Positions 1 to 8,889 of a DNA stretch of 64,000 nt are shown here, one piece after another. The notes under the pieces were generated by a model that did no database searches, was not told where the DNA came from, and saw only the letters and a list, made by a program, of their open reading frames with translations. Every line of letters begins with the position of its first letter. Within the stretch, counting starts at the first letter, position 1. Location of the stretch: the NCBI RefSeq assembly GCF_018417595.1, contig NZ_CP070982.1:5879001-5943000 (forward strand), read 5' to 3'. The position numbers were made by a program, and so were the translations under genes. Origin of the DNA: Pseudomonas entomophila (GTDB taxonomy: Bacteria; Pseudomonadota; Gammaproteobacteria; Pseudomonadales; Pseudomonadaceae).

Positions 1-384
1 CTTCAACGGCCCACCCGGGGCGGCCAGCACCACGCTGAGCACCTTGCTCGAGCGCGGCCCGATCACGCGCCGCACGACGCGCGGGGCGTTGCCGCCAAAA
101 GCGTTGGCCAGCTTGTCCACGCGCAGTTCCACTTCCAGCGGCACGTACAGCTCGTTGCGTGCAATGAAGCGCACACCACCGGGGAAAGGTTCGGCCTGCA
201 GGCGCACCTGGCGGTCCAGGCGCTCGACCATCGGCTCACGGAAGATGAACGGCTTGGCACCCGGGCTTGGGCGATCGGAATAGGAGACCACGCCGAAGTT
301 GTCGGTGGTCTTGTAGATGGTCATGGCCAGGCTCGGCGCCGAGGTCATGAACAAGGCACATAACAGCAGCAGGCGGGCGGGCAT
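1..384 (-). CDS. Secreted DUF4124-type protein, 3' end cut by window edge (probably M23 peptidase family)
   Basis: The 128 visible codons start at ATG 384 with a signal peptide (MPARLLLLCALFMTSAPSLA) and run off the window without a stop. After the signal comes a DUF4124-like segment (MTIYKTTDNFGVVSYSDRPS), common at the N-terminus of periplasmic Pseudomonas proteins. In the P. putida group I recall an M23 peptidase at this place beside the pho genes, but the catalytic domain would lie outside the window, so the peptidase call rests on context only. The gene follows the receiver-domain regulator on the same strand, separated by a REP pair, so it is probably transcribed separately. Confidence 0.6.
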   Translation of the reverse strand, partial: MPARLLLLCALFMTSAPSLAMTIYKTTDNFGVVSYSDRPSPGAKPFIFREPMVERLDRQVRLQAEPFPGGVRFIARNELYVPLEVELRVDKLANAFGGNAPRVVRRVIGPRSSKVLSVVLAAPGGPLK

Positions 385-474
385 GATGGTGGCTTTTTGA
401 CAGGTATGGTCTGTCGAAGCCTAGCAGCCCGAATAAAGACAAGTTGTGACAGCTGGTCGGAAGTTTTTAGAGCC

Positions 475-565
475 CTCTGTAGGAGCGGCTTCAGCCGCGA
501 TGCAGACAACGCGGTGCCTGGCACCCGCTTCGCGGGTGATCGCGGCTAAAGCCGCTCCTACAGAG
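475..565. repeat. REP palindrome pair (inverted)
   Basis: Two inverted copies of the Pseudomonas REP core (CTGTAGGAGCGGCTTCAGCC and its complement with AAA for the TCA) flank about 37 bp containing a smaller hairpin. It lies between two same-strand genes and may act as an RNA-stabilising or terminating structure. The same family recurs at about 8752, 11926, 37423, 49523 and 63812. Confidence 0.9.
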
Positions 566-586
566 TGTGCAGCTACATCAAGGCGA

Positions 587-1498
587 TCAGGCGCCGGGGG
601 TGAAGTGCTTCTGCGTGGTCCCACGGGCAATCAAGCGCGACAGGTAGTCGAGCTTCTGCGCATCCTGGTCGACGAACTTGAAGGTCAGCTGCAGCCAGTC
701 GCTCTCAGGCTTGGGCTCCAGCGCGGCGATGGCGTGCAGGTAGCCGTTCAAACGTGCCACCTCGGCGTTCTCGCCCTGCTCCAAGTCCAGCACCGCGCCT
801 TCGAGCACTTGTGGCAGGTTGGCGCTGCGGCGCACCACCAGCAGGGCTTCCTTCAGGCTCAGGGCCTTGATCACGCAAGGCTGGGTGCCGCTGGACAGGC
901 GCAGCTGGCCTTGGCCACGACCCGCCTGGGCCGCGGCGGCGGCGGTCTTCGGCGTGGGCGCATTGATCAGTGGCTTGGCCGCTGCTGCCACAGGCGCGGC
1001 GGCGGGCGCAGCCACCTTGGCCGCTTCCGGGCGACCGCCAGTCAGCGCGCTGAGCGAGTCGTTGGCGAACGCCGAGTTGACCCGCGCCGGTGCGCTGGAC
1101 ATCAAGGCGTCGAGCTTGCCGATCTTGGTCAGCGACTTCTTCACCTTGGTCAGCAGTTGCTCGTTGGTGAACGGTTTACCGACAAAATCGGAAACGCCGG
1201 CCTGAATGGCCTGGATCACGTTCTCCTTGTCACCACGGCTGGTCACCATGATGAACTGCATGGTCTTCATCTCTTCCTGCTGGCGGCACCAGGTCAGCAG
1301 TTCGAGGCCCGACATCTCGGGCATCTCCCAGTCGCACAGGACCAGGTCGAAACGTTCCTTGCTGAGCATCGCCATGGCCTTGCGACCATTGACCGCGTCC
1401 TCGATTACCACGCCGGGGAAGGCGTTACGCAGGCACTTCCTCACCAGGTCGCGGATGAACGGGGCATCGTCCACGACCAGCACATTCACTTTACTCAT
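587..1498 (-). CDS. Response regulator: CheY-like receiver plus C-terminal PilZ-like domain
   Basis: This 303-residue protein starts at ATG 1498, preceded by AAGAGGA; an upstream in-frame start at 1558 has no comparable ribosome site. Residues 1-125 form a receiver domain: VDDAPFIRD supplies the acidic pocket, CDWEM carries the phospho-Asp near residue 53, VTSR the Thr/Ser and GKPF the Lys. An Ala/Pro-rich linker follows. The last 100 residues (TQPCVIKALSLKEAL to FKFVDQDAQKLDYLSRLIAR) resemble a PilZ fold, judged by the closing FxFVxxDxxxxDYLSRLI pattern, but the RxxxR c-di-GMP motif is not evident. It is downstream of phoU, separated by a terminator, so it is probably not part of the pst operon. 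The output function is unknown. Confidence 0.75.
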   Translation of the reverse strand: MSKVNVLVVDDAPFIRDLVRKCLRNAFPGVVIEDAVNGRKAMAMLSKERFDLVLCDWEMPEMSGLELLTWCRQQEEMKTMQFIMVTSRGDKENVIQAIQAGVSDFVGKPFTNEQLLTKVKKSLTKIGKLDALMSSAPARVNSAFANDSLSALTGGRPEAAKVAAPAAAPVAAAAKPLINAPTPKTAAAAAQAGRGQGQLRLSSGTQPCVIKALSLKEALLVVRRSANLPQVLEGAVLDLEQGENAEVARLNGYLHAIAALEPKPESDWLQLTFKFVDQDAQKLDYLSRLIARGTTQKHFTPGA

Positions 1499-1611
1499 CG
1501 ATATTCCTCTTGAATCCCGGCTAGCATACCGCCGACTGATGGCCATTTGCCAAACCACTGGTCACGCCGGGACTTCTCACACGGTTCGCGGGTGCCTGCT
1601 GGTGCTCGACC

Positions 1612-1644
1612 GCAAACGAAAACGCCCGGCGATTGCCGGGCGTT
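1612..1644 (-). terminator. Intrinsic terminator of the pst-phoU operon
   Basis: A 10-bp perfect stem (AACGCCCGGC / GCCGGGCGTT, loop of 4) is followed on the minus strand by a T-rich tract, TTTTCGTTT. It starts 18 bp past the phoU stop. Confidence 0.85.
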
Positions 1645-1661
1645 CGTGCTCGGGAGCAATT

Positions 1662-2432
1662 CTATTTATCGTCCGGTTCGGCCGGAACATTAGCGATTTC
1701 ACCCTCGTCGAAGGCCTCGCCTTTCACTTCGGCTTTCATGCGCTTGAGGCCCATGTGGCGCACGTCGGTACCGCGCACCAGGTAGATCACCAGCTCAGAG
1801 ATGTTGCGCGCGTGATCGCCGATACGCTCCAGCGAACGCAGGGCCCAGATCACGCTCAACACGCGGGAGATCGAACGCGGATCTTCCATCATGTAGGTGA
1901 CCAGCTCGCGCAGCGCGGTCTTGTACTCGCGGTCGATGGTCTTGTCGTACTGGGCCACCGACAACGCCAGGTCGGCGTCGAAGCGGGCGAAGGCGTCCAG
2001 CGCGTCGCGGACCATGTTGCGCACCTGGTCGCCGATGTGGCGCACCTCGACGTAGCCCCGCGGCGACTCGCCTTCCTCGCACAGCTGGATGGCGCGGCGG
2101 GCGATCTTGGTGGACTCGTCACCGATGCGCTCCAGGTCGATCACCGACTTGGAGATGCTGATGATCAGGCGCAGGTCGGAGGCCGCCGGCTGGCGACGGG
2201 CGAGGATGCGCACGCATTCCTCGTCGATGTTGCGCTCCATCTGGTTGATCTGTTCATCGACCTCGCGCACCTGCTGGGCCAGGCCCGAGTCGGCCTCGAT
2301 CAGCGCGGTGACGGCGTCGTTCACCTGTTTCTCGACCAGCCCGCCCATGGCCAGCAGGTGGCTGCGCACCTCCTCGAGCTCGGCGTTGAACTGCTGGGAG
2401 ATGTGGTGGGTAAGGCTTTCTTTGTTGATCAT
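1662..2432 (-). CDS. phoU: Phosphate signalling protein PhoU
   Basis: PhoU is a cytoplasmic helical protein that links the Pst transporter to the PhoR/PhoB sensor pair and represses the Pho regulon when phosphate is ample. The 256-residue product has two PhoU repeats: residues about 15-105 (LEEVRSHLLAMGGLVEKQVN through SVIDLERIGDESTKIARRA) and about 120-215 (RNMVRDALDAFARFD through LRSLERIGDHARNISELVIY). Each repeat carries the ExxGD metal-binding helix motif (ERIGD twice). Length is close to the E. coli protein (241) with an acidic tail of about 25 residues. It is the last gene of the pst cluster, 97 bp after pstB, with a small inverted repeat in the gap. Confidence 0.97.
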   Translation of the reverse strand: MINKESLTHHISQQFNAELEEVRSHLLAMGGLVEKQVNDAVTALIEADSGLAQQVREVDEQINQMERNIDEECVRILARRQPAASDLRLIISISKSVIDLERIGDESTKIARRAIQLCEEGESPRGYVEVRHIGDQVRNMVRDALDAFARFDADLALSVAQYDKTIDREYKTALRELVTYMMEDPRSISRVLSVIWALRSLERIGDHARNISELVIYLVRGTDVRHMGLKRMKAEVKGEAFDEGEIANVPAEPDDK

Positions 2433-2501
2433 CGTTTCGCTCCGCGAAGCAGCTGCACGCTTCTAGTCGTTCGTATCGTTCCCTGGCAAGAAGAATCCAT
2501 T

Positions 2502-2519
2502 GTGGGGGCCTGCCCCCAC
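2502..2519. repeat. Inverted repeat between pstB and phoU
   Basis: GTGGGGGC and GCCCCCAC form an 8-bp GC-rich stem with a 2-bp loop 10 bp past the pstB stop. No T-run follows on the minus strand, so a pausing or mRNA-processing role is more likely than full termination. Confidence 0.5.
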
Positions 2520-2529
2520 GGGTCGACCA

Positions 2530-3363
2530 CTAGCCGTAGCGCCCGGTGATGTAGTCTTCGGTCTGCTTCTTCGCCGGGTTGGTGAACAGGGTGTCGGTGT
2601 CACCGAATTCGACCAGTTTGCCCATGTACATGAAGGCGGTGTAGTCCGAAACCCGGGCCGCCTGCTGCATGTTGTGGGTCACGATGACGATGGTGTACTT
2701 GGATTTCAATTCGTAGATCAGTTCCTCGACCTTCAGCGTCGAGATCGGGTCCAGTGCCGAGCACGGTTCGTCGAGCAGCAGCACTTCCGGCTCCACGGCG
2801 ATGGTGCGGGCGATCACCAGACGCTGCTGCTGGCCACCGGACAGGCCCAGCGCCGAGTCGTGCAGACGGTCCTTGACCTCGTCCCACAGGGCCGCGCCCT
2901 TCAACGCCCACTCCACCGCTTCGTCGAGCACGCGCTTCTTGTTGATGCCCTGGATACGCAGGCCGTAGACCACGTTCTCGTAGATGGTCTTGGGGAACGG
3001 GTTGGGCTTCTGGAACACCATGCCCACGCGGCGGCGCAGCTCGGCCACGTCCTCGCCCTTGCGGTAGATGTTGTTGCCGTACAGGTTGATGGCGCCTTCC
3101 ACCCGGCAGCCGTCGACCAGGTCGTTCATGCGGTTGAAGGTGCGCAGCAGGGTGGACTTGCCGCAGCCGGAGGGGCCGATGAAGGCGGTCACACGCTGCT
3201 TGGGAATGTTCATGCTGACGTCGAACAGCGCTTGCTTGTCGCCGTAGAACAGGGACAGCCCGGGTACTTCGATGGCCACGGTCTCTTCGGCCAGGCGCAG
3301 GCTCTGCTTGTCGCGGCCCAGGGCCGACATGTCGATGCCGTGGGTATGAGCTTCGTGTTGCAT
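2530..3363 (-). CDS. pstB: Phosphate ABC transporter ATP-binding protein PstB
   Basis: PstB is the ATPase of the high-affinity PstSCAB phosphate importer. The start at ATG 3363 is fixed by AAAGGAGT 8 bases upstream, giving 277 residues; the longer open frame to 3402 has no such site. Motifs: Walker [11 protein letters not shown]-loop [16 protein letters not shown], signature LSGGQQQR, Walker [14 protein letters not shown] and the switch His in IVTHNMQQ. It ends GRYG, as PstB proteins do. It follows pstA by about 100 bp containing a repeat-rich spacer. Confidence 0.98.
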   Translation of the reverse strand: MQHEAHTHGIDMSALGRDKQSLRLAEETVAIEVPGLSLFYGDKQALFDVSMNIPKQRVTAFIGPSGCGKSTLLRTFNRMNDLVDGCRVEGAINLYGNNIYRKGEDVAELRRRVGMVFQKPNPFPKTIYENVVYGLRIQGINKKRVLDEAVEWALKGAALWDEVKDRLHDSALGLSGGQQQRLVIARTIAVEPEVLLLDEPCSALDPISTLKVEELIYELKSKYTIVIVTHNMQQAARVSDYTAFMYMGKLVEFGDTDTLFTNPAKKQTEDYITGRYG

Positions 3364-3371
3364 GTTCTTAC

Positions 3372-3467
3372 TCCTTTTGTAGCTGCAAGCTATCAGCTGC
3401 AAGCTGCAAGTTTGAGCAAAGCGGCGAGCAGCTTGGTGCTTGCCGCTTATGGCTTAAAGCTTGGAAA
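3372..3467. repeat. AGCTGCAAGC-type repeat spacer between pstA and pstB
   Basis: This gap contains repeated AGCTGCAAGCT units and a hairpin with arms GCGGCGAGCA / TGCTTGCCGC. AGCTGCAAGC-rich intergenic repeats are common in pseudomonads. It may modulate expression between pstA and pstB. Confidence 0.55.
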
Positions 3468-5138
3468 TCAGTGGTCGAGGGCCTTGTACTTCTCGCGCAG
3501 GTGGTTACGGATCCACACCGCCGAGAGGTTGAGGATGGCGATCACCAGCACCAGCAGCAGCGCGGTGGCGTACACCAGCGGCCGCGCGGCCTCGACGTTG
3601 GGGCTCTGGAAGCCGACGTCGTAGATGTGGAAGCCCAGGTGCATGATCTTCTGGTCCAGGTGCAGGTACGGGTAGTTGCCGTCCACCGGCAGCGATGGCG
3701 CCAGCTTCACCACACCCACCAGCATCAGCGGGGCCACTTCGCCGGCGGCGCGGGCCACGGCGAGGATCATGCCGGTCATCATGGCCGGGCTGGCCATCGG
3801 CAGGACGATCTTCCACAGGGTCTCGGCCTTGGTCGCGCCCAGGGCCAGCGAGCCCTCGCGCACGGTGCGCGGAATGCGCGCCAGGCCTTCCTCGGTGGCC
3901 ACGATCACCACCGGCACCGCCAGCAGCGCCAGGGTCAGCGAGGCCCACAGCAGGCCAGGCGTGCCGAGGGTCGGCGCCGGCAGCGACTCGGGGAAGAACA
4001 GCCGGTCGATCGAGCCGCCGAGCACGTAGACGAAGAAGCCCAGGCCGAACACGCCGTAGACGATCGCCGGTACGCCGGCCAGGTTGTTCACCGCAATGCG
4101 GATCAACCGGGTCACCGGGCCCTGCTTGGCGTATTCGCGCAGGTAGACCGCCGCCAGCACGCCGAACGGGGTGACGATCACGGCCATGATCAGGGTCATC
4201 ATCACGGTGCCGAAGATAGCCGGGAAGATACCGCCTTCGGTGTTGGCCTCACGCGGGTCGTCGCTGAGGAATTCCCACACCTTGCTGAAGTAGGCGCCCA
4301 TCTTGGTCATGCCGGACATCGCGTTCGGCTGGATGGCGTGGACCACCTTGCTCAGGTTGATCTCCACTTCGCGGCCGTTGCCGTCGCGGGCCACCAGGCT
4401 GTCGCGGGCGAAGGCCTGGTGCAGGCCGGTCAGGCGCTCCTCGACGGCCTTGTAGCGGTTGTTCAGCTCGGCGCGCTCGGCGTCCATGTCGGCCTGGGCA
4501 GCGGCGTCCAGCTTGCCGTCCAGTTCCAGCTTGCGGCCGTGCAGGCGCAGGCGCTCCAGGCCATGGTTGATGGCACCGATGTCCTTCTTCTCCAGCTTCA
4601 CCAGCTGGTCGTTGAGTTCGCTGGCGCGCTTGAGGCGGGCCTGCAGCTCGTTCCAGGCTTCCGGGCCCTGGGCAACCACCCGGCCTTCTTCCTTGACGCT
4701 GACCAGGTAGCCATAGAAGTTGCCCCACTCGCGGCGCTCCAGGGCGATCAGGTCGACCGGCTTGCGCTGGTCCACCAGCCACTCACCCACCACCCAGGTG
4801 AAGTCGCTGCCGTTGAGGTCGCGGTTACCGACCTTGATCAGCTCGCGGGTCATGAACTCCGGGCCCTGGTCGGGCACCGGCAGGCCGGCACCCTTGAGGC
4901 GTTCGCGGGGTACTTCTTCCTTCTGTACCACTTCACCGATGACCACGTGGTCGGCCTGGCCCGGCACCTTGTAGGTGGCCTGGACCAGGTCGGCCGGCCA
5001 GAAGTGGCCGAGGCCGCGCACAGCGATCACGGCCAGCAGGCCGACGGTCATGATGACCGCCATGGCGACCGCGCCACCACTGATCCAGACGCCGGGGGCG
5101 CCGCTCTTGAACCAGCCTTTGAGGGAATCCTTTTTCAC
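3468..5138 (-). CDS. pstA: Phosphate ABC transporter permease PstA (long form)
   Basis: PstA is one of the two inner-membrane permeases of the phosphate importer. The 556-residue product starts at GTG 5138, 17 bp after the pstC stop. It has one N-terminal membrane segment (VAMAVIMTVGLLAVIAVRGL), a soluble periplasmic insert of about 240 residues with a helical, charged middle, then the usual permease core from about residue 290 with the ABC inner-membrane loop EEGLARIPRTVREGSLALGA. The E. coli protein is about 296 residues. The enlarged form matches the oversized PstA known from pseudomonads. Confidence 0.95.
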   Translation of the reverse strand: MKKDSLKGWFKSGAPGVWISGGAVAMAVIMTVGLLAVIAVRGLGHFWPADLVQATYKVPGQADHVVIGEVVQKEEVPRERLKGAGLPVPDQGPEFMTRELIKVGNRDLNGSDFTWVVGEWLVDQRKPVDLIALERREWGNFYGYLVSVKEEGRVVAQGPEAWNELQARLKRASELNDQLVKLEKKDIGAINHGLERLRLHGRKLELDGKLDAAAQADMDAERAELNNRYKAVEERLTGLHQAFARDSLVARDGNGREVEINLSKVVHAIQPNAMSGMTKMGAYFSKVWEFLSDDPREANTEGGIFPAIFGTVMMTLIMAVIVTPFGVLAAVYLREYAKQGPVTRLIRIAVNNLAGVPAIVYGVFGLGFFVYVLGGSIDRLFFPESLPAPTLGTPGLLWASLTLALLAVPVVIVATEEGLARIPRTVREGSLALGATKAETLWKIVLPMASPAMMTGMILAVARAAGEVAPLMLVGVVKLAPSLPVDGNYPYLHLDQKIMHLGFHIYDVGFQSPNVEAARPLVYATALLLVLVIAILNLSAVWIRNHLREKYKALDH

Positions 5139-5155
5139 GGATCTCTACCTTTCTA

Positions 5156-7444
5156 TCAAAGCGACGAGTATTTCTTGCGCAGGCGCTGGCGAATCAGCTC
5201 GGCCAAGGTGTTCATCACGAAGGTGAACAGCAGCAGCACGAGGGCGGCGAGGAACAGCACACGATAGTGGCTGCCGCCGACTTCCGATTCGGGCATTTCC
5301 ACGGCCACGTTGGCGGCCAGGGTGCGCATGCCCTCGAACAGGTTCAGCTCCATCACCGGGGTGTTGCCGGTGGCCATCAGCACGATCATGGTCTCGCCCA
5401 CCGCACGGCCCATGCCGATCATCAGCGCCGAGAAGATGCCCGGGCTGGCGGTGAGGATGACCACGCGGGTCAGGGTCTGCCACGGTGTGGCGCCCAGCGC
5501 CAGCGAACCCAGGGTGAGGCTGCGCGGCACGCTGAACACGGCGTCCTCGGCGATGGAGTAGATGTTCGGGATGACCGCGAAGCCCATGGCGATACCGACC
5601 ACCAGGGCGTTGCGCTGGTCGTAGGTGATACCCAGGTCGTTGGTGATCCACAGGCGCATGTCGCCGGCGAAGAACCAGCTCTCCAGGAACGGGCTCATGT
5701 ACAGGGCAAACCAACCGATCACCAGGATCACCGGGATCAGGATCGCCGCTTCCCAACCATCGGGAATGCGCAGGCGGATCGACTCCGGCAGGCGGCTCCA
5801 GCCGAAGCCCGCGAGCAGGATGCCGACCGGCATGATGACGAACAGGCTGAACACGCCCGGCAGGTGGCCTTCGAGATACGGCGCGAGGAACAGGCCGGCG
5901 AAGAAGCCGAGGATCACCGTCGGCATCGCTTCCATCAGCTCGATCACCGGCTTGACCTTGCGGCGCATGCCCGGGGCCATGAAGTAGGCGGTGTAGATGG
6001 CGGCAGCGATGGCCAGCGGGGCGGCCAGGATCATCGCGTAGAACGCGGCCTTGAGCGTACCGAAGGTCAGCGGCGACAGGCTCAGCTTGGGTTCGAAGTC
6101 GGTGTTCGAGGCGGTCGATTGCCAGACATATTTAGGCTCGTCGTAGTTCTCGTACCAGACCTTGCCCCACAGCGCGCTGAAGGAGATCTCCGGGTGCGGG
6201 TTGCGCAGGCTCAGGGGCAGCAGCTTGCCGCCTTGCTCGATGACGATGCGGTTGGCCCGCGGCGACAGGGCCAGGATGCCAGCGCCTTCGGCGACCGGCT
6301 CGACCAGCAGGGTGCGGTGCGCGGTGCTGTGGAACACACCCAGCTTGCCTTCGCTGTCCAGGGCGACGAAGCCCTTGCGGCGCTCTTCGGCGTCGATCTG
6401 CACCACTGGGGCCTTGCCCAGCTGGAAGCTGCGGATCAGCTTGAAGCGCGACTCACCGTCCGGGTCGCGGGCCATGAACCACTGGCTCAGGCCACCCTTG
6501 GAGTCACCGAAGATCAGCGAGATGCCGCCGACCAGTTGGGCGGTCGCGGTGATCTCGGCGTTGCCGTCCTCCAGCAGCTTGTAACGGCCGTTGAGGCTCT
6601 TGTCGCGCAGGCTGAACACGTCGGCGGTGGCGCGGCCGTTGACCACGTACAGCCACTGCTGGCGCGGGTCGATGAAGATGTTCTTCACCACCTCGGTCAT
6701 CTGCGGCAGCTCGATGCGGTTCTGCTCGATGGTGACCTCGTCGGTCATCATGTTCTCGGTGCGCGACAGCTCGATCACCTGCAGGTGCGCGCCGGTGGAG
6801 CCGGCCAGCAGCAGGGTATCGCCGTTGACGTTGACGCTGACGTGCTCCAGCGCGCGGCCTTCGCTGTCCAGGGTGAACAAGTCCTGACCGTAGGGGTAGT
6901 CGATACCCGGCTCGATGGTCTTCTTGTTGTCCGGGTAGGTGATCTTGTAGGTGTGGTGGAACACCAGCGCCTGGCCGTTGGACAGGCCCAGCACCACCAG
7001 CGGGCTGCCGGGCTGGTCGGTGCTGATCGAGCTGACCTGGGTGCCGGCGGGCAGCGGCAGGTCGACGCGTTTCAGTTCGCCACCGGTCTTGGTGTCGAAG
7101 AACAGGGCCTGGCCCTTGTCGGAAACGCGCATGCCCACGAGGTTCTGTTCCTCGAGGGCGATCATCAGGGGTTTGCCGGCATCCTGCTGCAGCCAGGTCG
7201 GCTCCAGGGCCTTCTTGCTGGTCAACTCGGCGCCCTGGAACAGCGGCAGCACCACATAGGCCAGGTAGAAGAAGATCAGCGTGATCGCTGCCAGCACGGC
7301 AAGGCCGCCCACCAGGACGTACCAGCGGGTCAGGCGGTCCTTCAGGGCGCGCATGCGGCGCTTGCGTTGCAACTCGGGCGTATTGAAGTCAATGCGCACG
7401 GGAGGAGAATTTTGGGTCATTGTGGAGTTGGCCAGATCATTCAT
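5156..7444 (-). CDS. pstC: Phosphate ABC transporter permease PstC (long form)
   Basis: PstC pairs with PstA in the membrane. The start chosen is ATG 7444 (MNDLANSTMTQNSPPV, 762 residues) rather than GTG 7450. A first membrane helix (YVLVGGLAVLAAITLIFFYL, about residues 45-65) is followed by a periplasmic region of about 380 residues that reads like a beta-propeller (repeats such as LALSPRANRIVIEQGGKLLP). The permease core starts near residue 465 and contains EDAVFSVPRSLTLGSLALGA. E. coli PstC is 319 residues; the large insert is typical of Pseudomonas. It has its own Pho box upstream, so it can be transcribed apart from pstS. Confidence 0.95.
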   Translation of the reverse strand: MNDLANSTMTQNSPPVRIDFNTPELQRKRRMRALKDRLTRWYVLVGGLAVLAAITLIFFYLAYVVLPLFQGAELTSKKALEPTWLQQDAGKPLMIALEEQNLVGMRVSDKGQALFFDTKTGGELKRVDLPLPAGTQVSSISTDQPGSPLVVLGLSNGQALVFHHTYKITYPDNKKTIEPGIDYPYGQDLFTLDSEGRALEHVSVNVNGDTLLLAGSTGAHLQVIELSRTENMMTDEVTIEQNRIELPQMTEVVKNIFIDPRQQWLYVVNGRATADVFSLRDKSLNGRYKLLEDGNAEITATAQLVGGISLIFGDSKGGLSQWFMARDPDGESRFKLIRSFQLGKAPVVQIDAEERRKGFVALDSEGKLGVFHSTAHRTLLVEPVAEGAGILALSPRANRIVIEQGGKLLPLSLRNPHPEISFSALWGKVWYENYDEPKYVWQSTASNTDFEPKLSLSPLTFGTLKAAFYAMILAAPLAIAAAIYTAYFMAPGMRRKVKPVIELMEAMPTVILGFFAGLFLAPYLEGHLPGVFSLFVIMPVGILLAGFGWSRLPESIRLRIPDGWEAAILIPVILVIGWFALYMSPFLESWFFAGDMRLWITNDLGITYDQRNALVVGIAMGFAVIPNIYSIAEDAVFSVPRSLTLGSLALGATPWQTLTRVVILTASPGIFSALMIGMGRAVGETMIVLMATGNTPVMELNLFEGMRTLAANVAVEMPESEVGGSHYRVLFLAALVLLLFTFVMNTLAELIRQRLRKKYSSL

Positions 7445-7466
7445 GCGCACACCCTAGCGGTCCCGT

Positions 7467-7484
7467 ATGACAAAAACATGACAG
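7467..7484 (-). promoter_or_regulatory. Pho box upstream of pstC
   Basis: Read on the minus strand this is CTGTCAT-GTTT-TTGTCAT: two direct heptamers 11 bp apart, matching the PhoB consensus CTGTCAT-N4-CTGTCAT except for one base. It lies 23 bp upstream of the pstC start. Confidence 0.85.
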
Positions 7485-7547
7485 TGCAGTGACGCAAAAA
7501 AGCCCGCCGCTCAGGAGCCCTGGCTTCGGACTAAGGAATTCGTGGAA

Positions 7548-7574
7548 GAGGCCGGCATGATAGTCGCCGGCCTC
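7548..7574 (-). terminator. Hairpin between pstS and pstC
   Basis: GAGGCCGGC and GCCGGCCTC form a perfect 9-bp stem with a 9-base loop, 12 bp after the pstS stop. No long T-run follows, so it may be a partial terminator or 3'-end stabiliser. That would help explain why the binding protein is made in excess of the permeases. Confidence 0.6.
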
Positions 7575-7586
7575 ATCCTCAGTTAC

Positions 7587-8585
7587 TTACTTCTTTGCAA
7601 CGTTACCCGCGTGGGACAGGCCCAGGTCGGCCAGGGTCTTGTCGACCACTTTGGCTGGCAGCGGGATGTAGCCGTCCTTCACGACCACTTGCTGGCCGGC
7701 CTGGGACAGGACCAGCTTGACGAACTCGGCTTCCAGCGGGGCCAGAGGCTTGTTCGGCGCCTTGTTGACGTAGACGTACAGGAAGCGCGACAGCGGGTAG
7801 GTGCCGTTCAGGGCGTTGGCTTCGTTGTCTTCGACGAAGGCGCCGCCTTCTTTCTTGGCCAGGGCCACGGTCTTGACGCTGGCGGTCTTGTAGCCGATGC
7901 CCGAGTAGCCGATGCCGTTCAGCGAGGAACTGATCGACTGCACGACCGAGGCCGAGCCAGGCTGTTCGTTGACGTTAGGCTTGAAGTCGCCTTTGCACAG
8001 GGCTTCTTCCTTGAAGTAGCCGTAGGTGCCCGACACCGAGTTGCGGCCGAACAGCTGGATTGGCTTGTTGGCCAGGTCGCCGGTCACGCCGACGTCGCCC
8101 CAGGTCTTGATCTCGCTCTTGCCACCGCACAGGCGGGTGGAGGAGAAGATGGCGTCGACCTGAGCCATGGTCAGGCCCTTGATCGGGTTATCCTTGTGCA
8201 CGAACACGGCCAGGGCGTCGACGGCGACCGGGATGGCGGTTGGCTTGTAGCCGTACTTCTGCTCGAAGGCCTGCAGCTCGACGTCCTTCATCTTGCGGCT
8301 CATCGGGCCCAGGTTGGCGGTGCCTTCGGTCAGCGCGGGTGGCGCGGTGGAGGAGCCGGCGGCCTGGATCTGGATGTTTACGTTCGGATATTCCTTCTTG
8401 TAGGCCTCGGCCCACAGGGTCATCAGGTTCGCGAGGGTGTCGGAACCGACGCTGGAGAGGTTGCCCGATACACCGGTGGTCTTGGTGTAGGTCGGGATTG
8501 CTGGGTCGACGGCGGCGACCGCATTGGCGGCAGCGACGCCAGCGGCGGCAAAGGTCAGGGCCGCCATCAAACGCTTCAGTTTCAT
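7587..8585 (-). CDS. pstS: Periplasmic phosphate-binding protein PstS
   Basis: PstS captures phosphate in the periplasm and hands it to PstCAB. The 332-residue product starts at ATG 8585 with TAGGAG 7 bases upstream. It has a Sec signal ([20 protein letters not shown]...ANAVAA). Mature-protein features include [10 protein letters not shown] near the N-terminus and [12 protein letters not shown] in the second lobe, typical of the longer pseudomonad PstS. It is the first gene of the pst cluster and has a Pho box about 80 bp upstream. Confidence 0.97.
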   Translation of the reverse strand: MKLKRLMAALTFAAAGVAAANAVAAVDPAIPTYTKTTGVSGNLSSVGSDTLANLMTLWAEAYKKEYPNVNIQIQAAGSSTAPPALTEGTANLGPMSRKMKDVELQAFEQKYGYKPTAIPVAVDALAVFVHKDNPIKGLTMAQVDAIFSSTRLCGGKSEIKTWGDVGVTGDLANKPIQLFGRNSVSGTYGYFKEEALCKGDFKPNVNEQPGSASVVQSISSSLNGIGYSGIGYKTASVKTVALAKKEGGAFVEDNEANALNGTYPLSRFLYVYVNKAPNKPLAPLEAEFVKLVLSQAGQQVVVKDGYIPLPAKVVDKTLADLGLSHAGNVAKK

Positions 8586-8661
8586 GCCTTGCTCCTAGCA
8601 GGAATATCGTGGGGTTTGTGATGGAACGGGCCCAAGTATCTGCAGGCCGCATGAACACTCT

Positions 8662-8679
8662 ATGACTCGAATATGACAA
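8662..8679 (-). promoter_or_regulatory. Pho box upstream of pstS
   Basis: On the minus strand TTGTCAT-ATTC-GAGTCAT, two heptamers spaced 11 bp. The second repeat is weaker than in the pstC box. The position, 77 bp upstream of the pstS start, fits PhoB activation. Confidence 0.8.
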
Positions 8680-8751
8680 TTGGATGAAAGGCCATCACCG
8701 GATATCCGGGATGGCCTTTCAAGATGTTTCTGGAGAGGTGCGGAGCACACC

Positions 8752-8870
8752 CCTGTAGGAGCGGCCTTGCGCCGCGAAAGGGCTGCAAAGCAGCCCCGAC
8801 GGTATTGCATGAGGCCAAGATCCCGGGGCTGCTGCGCGCCCCTTTCGCGGCACAAGGCCGCTCCTACAGG
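8752..8870. repeat. REP palindrome pair with long arms
   Basis: Inverted copies of CTGTAGGAGCGGCCTTG(C/T)GCCG extended by GCGAAAGGGC / GCCCCTTTCGC. It fills most of the gap between the pstS promoter and the 3' end of the MFS gene. The 304-bp gap 8586-8889 otherwise holds only the pstS promoter with its Pho box. Confidence 0.9.
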
Positions 8871-8889
8871 TCCGCGTTATTTGCTCGGA

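Noticed and set aside
475..565. Possible CRISPR or small RNA from paired palindromes
   Set aside because: Only two inverted copies per site, with no direct-repeat array; the sequences match the Pseudomonas REP family.
3471..7492. Two long plus-strand open frames (598 and 741 codons) opposite pstA and pstC
   Set aside because: Low-complexity His/Gln/Arg/Ala-rich translations with no motifs, typical antisense shadows of GC-rich genes whose real products are clear on the other strand.
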